Positions 11,151 to 23,700 of a stretch of DNA of 64,000 nt are shown one piece after another (within the stretch, counting starts at the first letter, position 1; each line of letters opens with the position of its first letter). Source of the DNA: Clytia hemisphaerica (lineage: Eukaryota > Cnidaria > Hydrozoa > Leptothecata > Clytiidae); contig CACVBU010000681.1 of the NCBI GenBank assembly GCA_902728285.1, positions 2,954,413 to 3,018,412 of the forward strand. Reading direction: 5' to 3'. The notes under the pieces are model-generated. The model saw only the letters and a program-made list of their open reading frames with translations. It did no database searches and was not told where the DNA came from. The position numbers and the translations under genes are program-made.

Positions 11151-11379
11151 ATATTTGGACTTTGTACCCTATGCTGCACTCAAGCACTTGAGCCAAAATC
11201 CCGCAAAGGCGGGACAAAAATCAGTTTTTTGAAGTTTGCAAAAAAACGCCACATAGAAGATCTTTCAAATTCAGTATGTGAATAGAGCAGTAAAAAATAC
11301 AACCTTTCTATTTTTCCTTTTTTTTGCAAAAGTTCTAGGAATGAAAATAAAGGGATAATGATAATTGAATACTATCCAC

Positions 11380-12602
11380 GGCACTATCGTAAAGCTAGAA
11401 TCGCTTCGCGTACTCTTCGCTTGAGAAAATGATTGACAGATTGAAGTTTTTCATCCCCGCGGTGCGCGCCGCGCGGGAGCTCGGGCGCTCTGCGAGAGTT
11501 CTCGGCTCAATCCTCGGACCGCGCTAAAAATGGTAGACTGAGCTGTGATAGATCATTTCGATGGAAGTTGTTGAAATGTTTACAAGGCTCTTGATAGGGA
11601 GGTCAGGCCTTACGCATGCGGCAGTAACAAAACATAGATTTTCGAAAAAAAATATTCAAGCTTACATATCTCAAAGAAGGAAACCTCTTTTAACATAAGT
11701 ATTTTTCCCAAAGTGTAGAGAATTTATTCAGCTTTCTTTTTCAGAAAAAATCAGCACATCATGTCTTCATGTTCCTTCAAAATTTGAAAATGAGTACTCG
11801 CGGGTGAGTTTTTTCAAACTTCTTGTTCGCGGCACGGCAGAATTTTTTATCCGGGGGTTCTAAAATCCAAAGCGCTAGCCACCCGAAACAGCTATCGACC
11901 TGGAATTTTTTGCATCGTTCCCCGCAATAGTTTAGCTTTTGAGACGTACCACGTTCGTTGGTTGGAGCAACGTTTATTTTTCAGGAAGTCAAATTATGTA
12001 CTTAAAATGCGTTTTTTTCATTGAAAAAATCAAATTTTTTTATTGAACGTGAATTATTTAGAAAGAACAATGTTTTTTCTTTCCAAATGTGAAAAAAGTA
12101 AGAATCAAGCTGTTTCCGGTGGCAAGCGCTAAGGGAAAGATTATGGTGTAATTACCCCGTTTCAGCTACATCTATGGAAAATAAAACTCGCACCAAACCT
12201 CTTGCGCGGAATTTTTCATAAAACACTTTCGCTTTTGGTGCCGTAATGAAGCTGAATGAAGGTACAAAATGGCTGGCGATGCGTGCACGAAAATGCTTGA
12301 AAAATTGAACTTCAAAATGTAATATCTTTGGAACTTTAAAGAATTGGAAGGTAAATGACCCCTCATTTTTCTTCTGATGGTTATGGCTTTCCATCAAACT
12401 TGGTTTGGTATTCTGCAAGTAAGTTTGAAATTTCCTCTGACCACCCTACTCTTGACAGAATATTGTTTGGTGCCGTTATAAATTTTGTTAGATCTGACAA
12501 ATTGATGTTTGTAAGTGCACTTTATAGTTTTGATTCCCATTGAAGAATCATATTCTGGTTTTCATGTTATTAGATGCTGTTTTAGAGCTTTAGAGCTACA
12601 CT
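11380..12602 (+). repeat. Dispersed repeat, copy 1 (partner 61480-63080)
   Basis: Several blocks match the region 61480-63080 in the same order and direction: CTATCGTAAAGCTAGAATCG (about 11384 and 61489); AAATGACCCCTCATTTTTCT (about 12353 and 62339); and a nearly identical 125-bp end block from TTGTTAGATCTGACAAATTG (12487-12602 and 62959-63078). Between the blocks the copies have diverged, and copy 2 carries a Harbinger-like insertion. No protein coding was recognised. Confidence 0.7.
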
Positions 12603-14307
12603 GACAAACAAGAGAAGAGACTGGAAAATACTAAATAAGACCAGGTTATGTCTTTCATCGCGTCTTTATGGAAGAAGTCACGGCCAATCGAACACCTATC
12701 GTTGATTAAGTTCAATTGAGTTTGATGGTTCGATTAAGAAAATAGTTTCGATAGGATTCAGTTCAACATCAGTTCAGTTGGCTGGGAAGATACCCTTAGG
12801 AGTTTGAAAACCTGTGTAGAGGGGGAACTTTGAGTAAGAATTGATCAGATTTCAGACAGGAATAAAAGAAGTATTGATAAACTGAAATCTTACCAGAACA
12901 TTTGAAGTATGACAATAGCAGCTTGAGGCTTTGATGATTTTGTTGGAGACACATCGACGAAAAGTTCGCACTACAGCCGCCATCTTTGATCGAATGTTGT
13001 GGTTTGAAAACGAAACTAAACTAAGATGGCAATGAGACTATTGTTGTTATCTTAACCTTCAGTATACGTATCAACTTGGTACAAAATCTCTCAATTGCAA
13101 ACGTGAACCGCCCCAACACGACGCCCTTTGGGTAACCTAGCTAAAATCCGGCCAGAAGCGGGCGGGGACACGGCGTTCTGGGCGTTGGGTTGCAAGGGAC
13201 TTAGAATATAAAGCGTCTGCCTTTCCTTGGAGACAGGAACGCGGTATTTGTGCTTATAAAGAGCTTTTATAAAAAAGATATATTGCCGCAGGAGAGTGGT
13301 TTGAAAGTATTCAGTCAACAGCGAACTTAGAGTGAGTCCTTTACTGCTAACGTAAGCTGTAGGCGAGATACAACGACGACGTTTTTACTAGTCTACAGCG
13401 ACACGGCACCACCACCATGTTAAAAACAAGATCAGTGTTAGGCAGAGACGGGGGGAAGCATCTGCCTTGGAGCTACTACAGAATGAAGCCCGAAAACTTC
13501 CTGTGCCGTTTCGCTTCAGAAACGCTGTGTCCCATGGCTGTTGGCTGCATCTTACTACACTAGCGTAATCATCAAACGTCGCCAAATCAAATGTCAATCT
13601 TATCAAGCACAACCTGGTATCTGTTGAGGTCAACACTAGACGGTGTTATCATACGGTGCACACAGAAAGAAAAATGCGAACAAATGTGTACACAGAGAAA
13701 ATAAAGTACAATCGTGGTCAAAGCTGTTGTCCGATTACCGGTAAGTCTCCCTTACCCCGAAATCAAACTTGTAATTCAATTTTTGTACGTTCACAAGACT
13801 CCCCCATCAACATTGATATCAGGGGGTGTTGACAAACACTTCTGTCAGGATAATAGTTGGGAAATTTGCCAGGGGAGGGTTTCGGAGAAACTTTTTTAAG
13901 ACTGCTCGTTAACTCCCCCGGCTATCAACTCAAGTCAGCAAGCTTTTGTCACAACATAGCCCGTTCACGAACTTTCCTACTTCCGTTTTGTGTTTATTTC
14001 TTATATTACGGACTCGGTCTTTTTTGTTTAATAGTGTATGGGATGGGTTGAGCACCTTCGAAATATCAAACAAAATAATTTTTCCAGACAACCAACATAC
14101 ACAAGAACATTTCCATCTTTCAGGTTGGTAGAATTTCGCATAGCGCCTTCTAGTATAACAAAAGGATATATGGGAACAGAAGGGATAGAGTGTATGTTAA
14201 TCATAAATACACCCCTGTCTCAGTGCCCCGGTGGCATGATTTCAGTACATGATTTTTTTCAGTACATGGTTTCAGTACATGATTTTTTCCTACGTCACTG
14301 CAGTAAT

Positions 14308-14430
14308 CAAATTTTTATTGCACTCATTTGTGAATTGAGATATAGATTGAATAAAGACAGCGACAATAAAAAACAGTTCTTGAATTCCCAAGCCATTTAG
14401 CAGATTACAAATGAGTGCAATAAAAATTTG
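14308..14430. repeat. 24-bp perfect inverted repeat with 75-bp loop
   Basis: Arms 14308-14331 and 14407-14430 (CAAATTTTTATTGCACTCAT + TTGT and its complement) match perfectly. A direct repeat of TTTCAGTACATGATTTTTT lies just upstream (14239-14288). It could be a small decayed MITE. It lies about 300 bp beyond the OGFOD1 stop codon. Confidence 0.6.
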
Positions 14431-14714
14431 TATAAATGCTATTTAATTTTATTCAGATAGTAGCAATGACCTCACCAACAACCGGGATTTCTCATTCAGT
14501 TTCTTGGTGAGTTCCACTTTGGATTTCTGAAAAAAGAAGCCTGTTCTGACGCAAATTCGATTTTTTCCTACTGCAGGAGCTTCGAAAGTTTAAAGTGACG
14601 TCAAAAAATCGAATATTTGGAGCCCGAAAACCCGGACTCCAACATTCAAAAAAGTCGCAAAGTGCGTAGAAAAACATATAGCGGTCAAAAGTTTTAAAAA
14701 AGAAGCAAAACATT

Positions 14715-14720
14715 TTTATT
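14715..14720 (-). promoter_or_regulatory. Poly(A) signal of OGFOD1
   Basis: AATAAA on the minus strand, 10 bases after the OGFOD1 stop codon (14731-14733). It is the only canonical hexamer close to the stop, and would give a very short 3' UTR. Confidence 0.5.
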
Positions 14721-14730
14721 CATAATCTAA

Positions 14731-17700
14731 TTATTCTTCATTGCCATTTTCTTTTTTCCCTTCAAAATAAATCATATCAAAATCAAAAAATATTTTATCT
14801 CCGCAATATTTGTCATCAAAGTACTTGACGAATCGAGTGGTACTTTCGTCTCGATATACCAAACTCAAACAATTGGATGTCGGGTACACGGTCACCAGCT
14901 AAACGAGACAAAAGAAATGCGTTGCTAAATAATAGACCATTGACCTTTACAGAGTACAGAGGTCTTTTTATTATCGGACATAAAAATTCCTTCGCTGAAA
15001 ATGACTCAAATTGAAACAAACCCTTGAAACAACCCTTTCTTTCAGACAGGCTTTGGTGTCGATGCTTTGGTGCAAGACAATAATTCATAATCTCAAGAAA
15101 GCTAAGCAAAATTTCAGAGAATTGAAAAAAACTTCAGTCTACGGTGATGAGGCTGGGATCCCTTATCTCCAGATTGAAGTGATGACTTGAAACCCAGCTT
15201 ACATTCTTAACACTAAAACCAAAGGTTACCAGTTTTCAACCTCGTTCCCTGCGTATTATCAGCTTTTTGATGTTTACTGATAGCGCTAGGTAATATTTGC
15301 TGGCGTCCATAAGTAAGCCTGGGATACACGGGGACGAGGTTGACCAGTTTTTAGAAAATATTTGAATTCGCATGAAGCAAGCATTACAAAGAACATTAGA
15401 TGAAGAAAACAAGTTTTGGTACCTCCTCGGTATCTTCCCCTGCAACGTAACTGATGTATCCTCTCTCCGATTCTTCGAAAGCTGAAAGAAATTATGACAA
15501 TGTTATATACCTTAAAAAATTAGCGGGAATTTAATTTGGCGGATGACTAGAAAAATTAAATTTGAAGAGAATTTAATTTGATTTAATAAATCCGCCAAAT
15601 TTTCTTTCCGCCAAAATTTCTTCCTTTAAGGTACCCAATGGTATATAGTTAATGTTTATATTTTACTTTTTAACATTAGATGCAGATTTGTGAATTTTAT
15701 ACCCAATGTTTCAATAAACAAGTCCCCTTCCCTTTAATTTCGTCGATTTTAGTGACATGACCACTTTGTTCAGATGAGAAAAATTGCACGAGTGATTTTT
15801 TTGTTAATAATTTTCCGAGTCCGAAAGGACGAGGAAAATTCGAAACAAAAAAATCACGAGTGCACTGATATAATTTTGCCTGACGATTGCATAGTATGAA
15901 ACACTGGGTAGCAATTCCAAGTTAGTTTATAATTCAAAAACATTATGCCCAGTTTTCAAAAGAGTACTTTAGGCGTACAAACTTTCACGAGTATAAACCT
16001 TTTACGTCTTGATTCGCGAAAGTTTATGCTCGCGAAAAAGGTTTTTCGTCAAATTTGCGAAAGTAAATGTTGTAAATTTACAATCTGCGATTTTTCGACC
16101 TCGCGAAAGTTTCTGTTCGCGAACGTTTGTACGCTTAAAGTAACATACCATCACAATCAATATTGAAGATGCAATCCAAACAAGCTTCTCCTTTAAACTG
16201 TTCATCTTGCAAAATGGTGAATGCGCCATGTTTCCATAGCCTCGTATCCACCAAACAAGATGGCGGCTCTACAAATGATGAGTCATCATCTTCTTCTAGC
16301 AATGCTAAATCCAAATCTGTCAACACTCGAAGTAGTTTAAAAAACGGACCCGAACGAACCAATTGGAGAAATTTGTAAATCATTCCATTCTTGTCTAAAC
16401 TGTCTTCTTTCAAAGTCCAAAGTTTCCTGAAAATGGAAAAGATTTGATCATCTTTATATTTGTTGGCAAGTTTGAACCCCTGCCAGTTTTTGCCTTATTT
16501 CACAAAGTTCACACGTGCGTGGAGAATTGTTGGTGGTGACAATGAGAGATTGTTATCAAGATAGAATACAGGGGAAACCTGAAATGCTGTGTCTTCGAAA
16601 ATTAAGTACAAATTTTGCGGAACTAATTTTCACGGGAACTAATTTTCACGTTTTTGGGTGTCTACCGCGAAAATCAATTCCGCAAAATGCAATTTTTACT
16701 AACTATTTTAAAAAATCCCTTGGAATATGAAACAATTTCGGCAAAAACTAGTTCCGCAAAATGCGTCAATTTAGTACCTTCGCACCGCGAAAAATAGATC
16801 CCTTAAGGTAGGAAAGTAGATTCATGATGCATTGATACCATTACCATTAGGATATCACTTTCAAAAGAATAGACCTTATCGGAGTTTTTGGTTTTTCTAA
16901 AAAAGCGATGCATTTTGTGGGATTGTTTCGAGCGTATTACAATAGAATTCCCTCGAGGAATTCCTAGGAGATTTCTATTGTAATACACTCGAAACAATCC
17001 CACAATGCATCGCTTTTTTAGAAAAATCAAAAACTCCGATAAGGTCTATTCCAATCAAAGAATTTGGTTGATAGAGATTGAGAAACTGCAGCCAGGGTTT
17101 ATATAACGGTCAGTGATACTTTAATCGTAGAAATTTTAGCGAGACTTATTTTAGCGTATATTAGCGAGTCAGGAAAATCTAGATTTTTTTTGGATTTATT
17201 TTAGCGAATCACGATTTCAAAAAATTTCGCGTGGATAAATTTTAGCGAATACTCGTATTACATTATTCATTGCTTTCGTTTTCTAGCATTTCTTTGCACT
17301 GAAACCCTTCCTATTGATAAAAATGTATCAAGGCAATATAACCAGAAATTTCGCGCGGATAAATTTTAGCGATCTGACAATTCCGCGTGTTTTAGCGAGA
17401 TTTATTTTAGCGAAAATAGGGAAAACTCGCTAAAACGCTAAAATTAGTCTCGCTAAAATTTCTACGATTAAAGTACATATTTACTCACCTTCGGTTGATA
17501 GGACCTTTTTCTTTCCAATTTCGTTCTTTGATGGAAAGTAATTCTTCTTTTAACTGATCGTACATCTCTTGCTGAAACATGGAAAAAGTTTTTCGATGAA
17601 AAAGAACACAAGGGCTAGCCCGTCCGTACTTTCTCTTTTTGAGGAAATGTTATGATGTGAACGGAGCCTGAGGCCAAAAATTTATGAAGAATCTTAACTG

Positions 17701-20700
17701 GACGGATTTACGTCTACAGACTTTAAAATAAAATGTTTGCACGAGTAGAATTTATTATTTATGTAAAGTATACGAACGAAGGCTGGGGCCAAACATTTGG
17801 CAACATGAAATTTCTTCTTTTGGTTTATCACCTGCAACCGTAACGCCATTGAAGAATCTCAAATGGACAGATTAACGTAACAGACGGAAACTGTGCAACG
17901 GTGATTTTATGACACTTGATAAAAAACGAAAATATAGAAGATCAACTTTGGGTCGACCACAGATCCAAGAAAATGTAACCTAATTTGACCGTGACTTACC
18001 TTATACAGACGAAAAGAACACCAGTTTTCAGCTTTAGCCCGACCACAGATCCAAGGAAATATACTGTGGACTCTCGCTAATGCAAACTTCTGTTATTCAA
18101 ATCTTTCTATAAATCGAACTAATTCTCAGTTCCCATCCAAAGGGGAAACCCTCGTAAATTACTTTCTATAATTCGAATCTTTCTATAAATCGAACTAATT
18201 CTCAGTTCCCATCCAAAGGGGAAACCCTCGTAAATTACTTTCTATAATTCGAATCTTTCTATAAATCGAACTAATTCTCAGTTTCCCGTTCAAAGGGGAA
18301 ACCCTCGTAAATTACTTTCTATAATTCGAATCTTTCTATAAATCGAACTAATTCTCAGTTCCCATCCAAAGGGGAAACCCTCGTAAATTACTTTCTATAA
18401 TTCGAATCTTTCTATAAATCGAACTAATTCTCAGTTCCCGTTCAAAGGGGAAACCCTCGTAAATTACTTTCTATAATTCGAATCTTTCTATAAATCGAAC
18501 TAATTCTCAGTTCCCATCCAAAGGGGAAACCCTCGTAAATTACTTTCTATAATTCGAATCTTTCTATAAATCGAACTAATTCTCAGTTCCCATCCAAAGG
18601 GGAAACCCTCGTAAATTACTTTCTATAATTCGAATCTTTCTATAAATCGAACTAATTCTCAGTTCCCGTTCAAAGGGGAAACCCTCGTAAACTACTTTCT
18701 ATAATTCGAATCTTTCTATAAATCGAACTAATTCTCAGTTCCCATCCAAAGGGGAAACCCTCGTAAATTACTTTCTATAATTCGAATCTTTCTATAAATC
18801 GAACTAATTCTCAGTTCCCGTTCAAAGGGGAAACCCTCGTAAATCACTTTCTATAATTCGAATCTTTCTATAAATCGAACTAATTCTCAGTTCCCGTTCA
18901 AAGGGCAATTCCTCGTAAACTACTTTCTATAATTCGAATCTCTGTAATTCGAACAAATAAGATTCTCCCGTTCGCTTTCGAATTAACGAAAGTTAACTGT
19001 ATACAACTGATGTAACCTAATTTGGTGTTGACTTACTTTCAAGAAGTTGGTGAGTTGTATTTCAGAGTTTTCTTCAAATTCTTCTTGGATATCGTTGGTA
19101 ATCTCTGGTAACAGATATCGTTTGTCGATCCATTCCAATAGTACTTCTTGCTGTGTGGAAGTAGAAAAGAATTTCATTTAATGGTTTTATTTTTACATAG
19201 TGTTCCCGTTTCATATCAGACACATATTTTATATCAAGACAGTGTCTACCTATTGTTATATTTTGCTGATATAAGCAAAAATAAATTTTTTCTGACCAAT
19301 CTTGCTCCACATCCTTGTCAATCCAATGTGAAAAAGTTTGTGAAAAAAAATTGATGAGTAAGCAAACAATATCATTCTTATTAAAAAACAAAACCTTTAA
19401 TGCAAAATAAACCAGATGCGCTGGAAAGTCAGCCCGAAAGTCTTCAAATAATTAAAAAGTAGAAATAAGAGATCTAGCTTTGTTAGAACTCGCTTGAAAA
19501 CGTTCAGACGAATAAGAATAGGCGCATTAAATCAATTCGTCATTCTTTTGGCTCTCTTTGAGTCTAATAAAGCCCCTAAGGGGCGAGAGGTTAAACTCTT
19601 TGAAGGGAAATTAATTTTATGAACACTAGATTAAAACTAAACTCAATTGGTAGATTATCATCAATTCCCTCTATTCTTTCGTAGAGATACATTGGCTCAT
19701 TCCAGCTTTAAAGCCGGTCTCCACTTGCACGCAATGCGATCGCACTTTATCTAGCAAAACTTCCACGCTATTGGTCAAAAGAAAAATGAAGCAATTCCAT
19801 TGGCGCGATCTGACATAATGGTCGGAAAAAGTTGAAAAGTATAGCGCGCTTCATTTTTATGACGTAACTTTTTTTCCAAGCAAAAAGGATTGAAAACGGT
19901 GCGATCGCAGCGCGCGTAAGTGGAGACCGGCCTTTAGAAAACTCTTGGGCAGCATAAGAAGATAATAGACAAATACTCTTTTAAGCCTTAAGGACACTCT
20001 GGATTTATAATCATCCTACGTTACACTCACGTCTAAATCTAGTGGCTGTGTTTTGGTGATTGTTTCGACGTGTTTGAAAAGTTTAAAATGCGGATCAGTC
20101 GTTGAATGAAACCATCCCGAGATGGAAAGACGTGTCTTCGAGTCCGATAACACTTCGGAAACCTAAGAAGAGTCAAAGGTGGATAATCATTTACCGTAAA
20201 GGAAGAAATTTTGGCAGGAATTTAATTCGGCGGATGGTTGGTCGTGTGTTTGCAGGATATTTTTGGCTTAAAATCGCTATTAGATAAACTAAAAACATCT
20301 TTTAAGGCATAAAAAAGCACGGATAAATTAATAAATTTGGCATGAGTTTGACCAGGTAAATCCACCGATTTTTCTCATTTTAAGGTAATTGTAGAAAATT
20401 CCATAAAGAGGTAGTTCATCATACAGGTGATGCCAGGCGTCGGAACATTAATCAAATTTAGAGATTGGCGAAACCAGGACGAGAGAGGAACCAGGGCGAG
20501 TGACGTCAGAAAGAACCTTCTCACCTGGTGAAAGGAGGTATCGCTGACTTCGAAAAATACCAAAGAGTTAAATGATGGAATCAGTGATTTGTGTAAATCT
20601 GAAGGTTGACCATCTGAAAAAAAAAATATATGACAACGTACAAAAATTTAATTACTCGTAAAACACTGGCCAGACATGACCCACTTTAGTTCTGAAAGTA

Positions 20701-23700
20701 ACAATATAAGAATGTTGTTGAAAAAGTGTTACGAAAAAAATCTTTGAAAACTGTATTGAAAATGAAGATTTATGACGGTATCAATAAACTAGAGTAAAGA
20801 ACTTTTCAATAAAATAGAGCAACATTTCAAAAGCTAGTACGTAAGATTTAAAATGAGGTGTCAATAAAATGAAATAACATTTCGAAAGCTATTATGTAAG
20901 ATTTGAAATGAGGGTGACAATAAAATGGAGTAATTTTTCAAAAGCTAGTATGTAAGATTTGAAATGATATATACCTTTATTATTGAATAGATCCAACCTT
21001 CCTGAAACAAAGAAATCAATCATTATAACAAAATCACATCCACAGTTTCACTTAAAAAGGGGGTTTCTATACGTGGGTTGCTTTATAATTATTCAGATCA
21101 ACAAAATCAAGAACCACGAGGTTATGGAGTCTGTTAAATTGCGCGCCCTGCGCGCCTGCGCGCCTGCTACAAAGTGGCGCTCCTTGCACGCCCGCGCGCC
21201 TTGCGCTCCCAGCGCTCCTTCGCGCCTTCTAATTTTTGACGCGCCCTAATTTTTGCGCGCCTTATAATTTTTTACGCGTTTCTGATTTAACAAGTGTCTT
21301 GAAAAGTTTCTAAATGCCTGTATAATTTGTTGCAAACCCGTTGCAAATGCAAAGAACCAGTCACAATGCTTTTTATTGGTTATTTGAATGGAAAAAACTG
21401 GACATACTTTTGGGGATAAATTTTAGACTTTTCTCCAAATTATTGGAAATAATGTGCTAAATTTTCATTTTAAAATTTAAACGAAATTACAATAATGGTT
21501 GGGTATGCAGGAGCAGGAGGGCGAAGCCTTCTTGCCAGCCCCATTTTCGATTTGAAATCTTCATTTTTAGCCTAGGTTGATGGATATGAAATGTACTTTC
21601 AAAATCAACACAAAAAAGTTGCAAATTTAGTCTTTTTGGAGAGATTTTGGATTTGTCATGCTTCAAAGCTTTTAACTTGGTAAATACTGAACCAAGTTTT
21701 AAAAGTTATACCTCAAAATTTAAGTTAGACTTCTCTCTTTCTAATGAAATGAAAACAATTCTTAGAACATCAACTGTTTGGCTCCAAGAGGCCGCCAAAC
21801 CTGAAAATCTTTTGTGATACACCCGAGATTATTTTGACCATTCAGAGTATTTAATAAAAGGAACTAAATGGTTCCGAGTAATTTATGTTATTTTTTCGAC
21901 TAGCCATTTTGATTTTTGATTTTTAGAGCACTCCTCTGTGCTGTCATTTCTTTTGTATTTTGATCTTGTTATTGATTTTGTAAAATGTCTCAAGAAGAAA
22001 TCCTTTGATTCAGACTTTACGAGTTGGCATTTTATTATTTGTTCAAATTCGATTCTATTCTTTGATTTACAATTTTAATATGCAAAACTGCATGCATCAT
22101 TATTTATAAGCGCACCAGAATTTAAATAATTGAAAACAGTGTAACCCTTTGTGCGCCAGGGCCTTTTTTTGGTAAAATGAGCTAGGTCAAACTTTAAACG
22201 TCATTATTTCCTAAACCAGAAGGAATTAGAGGTTCAGAAGTGATATATCAACGATGTAACTTCATTTTACTTTTATTTTACTTGACAATATATTTCGATA
22301 CTTTTGTATCATCATCAGGTCTAAAAAATAAATAAAGATAAAAGTTAAAAACAGTAAAACTGCTTGCTAAAAAATTTCAGTATTTACACGTCAAATACTC
22401 TCTATATCAACTCAACTCAAAGAATGAGTTCAAATTTTCAAACGCCAGTTGTAAGAATTCAAAACTGGCATGTGATAATTGATCAATCATCCCATGATAA
22501 TTGATCATTTATCCCATGACAATTCAAATTCTCAAGACATGCGTTCTACTTTTGAACTCATCCTTTGTGTTCAAAGAAGGCTTAATGGCTTGAATGCATA
22601 AGGCCTCAAGGGCCATAAGATGAAATTCAGATTTAGCTGATTGTGCAATTATTTTCACATCATCCATTTTAAGTTCAACATTACAGCTACGAAAATGGCT
22701 TCCCACTGGTGTATTAGCATTCCTGTGCTCTCGAATACGGGATAGTAGATGTCTGGCTGTTTGCCCAACATAACACGACTGACAGCGTGAACAATTTATC
22801 TGATAAACTACCCAACTTTTGTATTCTTTTTCAACAGGTGTTTTCAATGATGGTAACAACGTTTTAAGTTTTCGTATCGTTAAAATAACTTTCACTGGAG
22901 CACCGACCCTTTTTAATGAATGTTGAAACTGCTCGGTAATTTTACCTCGATATCGAAGAAAAAACTTTTTCATTTCTGGTTCCTCATCCTTTTGTTCTTC
23001 TGTTTGCGGAGGTTTTGTGATCTTTTCAATAGTCTTTTTAATAAGTGGTTCGTAAAATGAAGGAGGATATTGATTCTTTCGTAATATGGATTTTGCTTTT
23101 TCGATGCTTGATTTGAAATTTTCAGGTGTACTGCAAGCACGATGAATTCGATATACCATCCCGGTGACATTGGACTTCTTGTATTTGATCGGTGCCAGTG
23201 CATGGAAGTTCATTGTTAAACCAGTATCAGTATTTTTCGTGTTTTTTCGTGTACCATGTCGATGTTAATTCATTTCCAGAATGTATTATCCTCATGTCTA
23301 AAAATGGAATACTACCTTTATCCTCGCGTTCGCAAGTGAATTTTAGATTTGGATGGAATTCATTTATTTCATTTAGTTTGTTTTCGATCTGGTTTGTTTT
23401 GATATTACGTAATATATCATCCATATACCTTCCAAAGATTTGCACTTCTCCTTTGATTTTTCCATCAAATTGACTGAGCCAACCATTTGCCAAATAAGGA
23501 GCTGGGGGACTACCCATCGCTAGCCCGTCAGTTTGTCGGTAGTATCCTCGAGGTGTTAGCATTAAGACATTTAGACTGCATAGTTTGGTTAATTCAACAA
23601 AAGTATCTTTTGAAACTGGAGGATGTGGGTATCTATCTCCATAAAACAGTTCAGCACAATGGGTTATGGCTTCATCAACAGGGACGTTCGTATAGAGCGA

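Larger units (their letters stand above)
11151..14714. other. Gene-free interval between the BEL element and OGFOD1
   Basis: No exon with splice sites and family similarity was found. It holds a dispersed repeat (about 11380-12602, listed separately), a small CpG-richer zone (11440-11520 and 13100-13200), a hairpin near 13799-13828 (CCCCCATC...CAGGGGG), and the 24-bp inverted repeat at 14308-14430. Frames at 13091-13636 and 14038-14400 look random. Confidence 0.5.

Noticed and set aside
13091..13636. Two minus-strand frames of 75 and 82 residues in a CpG-richer zone
   Set aside because: No family similarity, no splice context and odd composition; more likely non-coding repeat or promoter-like DNA.
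18089..18950. Regular array resembling a CRISPR
   Set aside because: The units are wholly repeated with no unique spacers, and the setting is a eukaryotic intron; it is a satellite inside a MITE.
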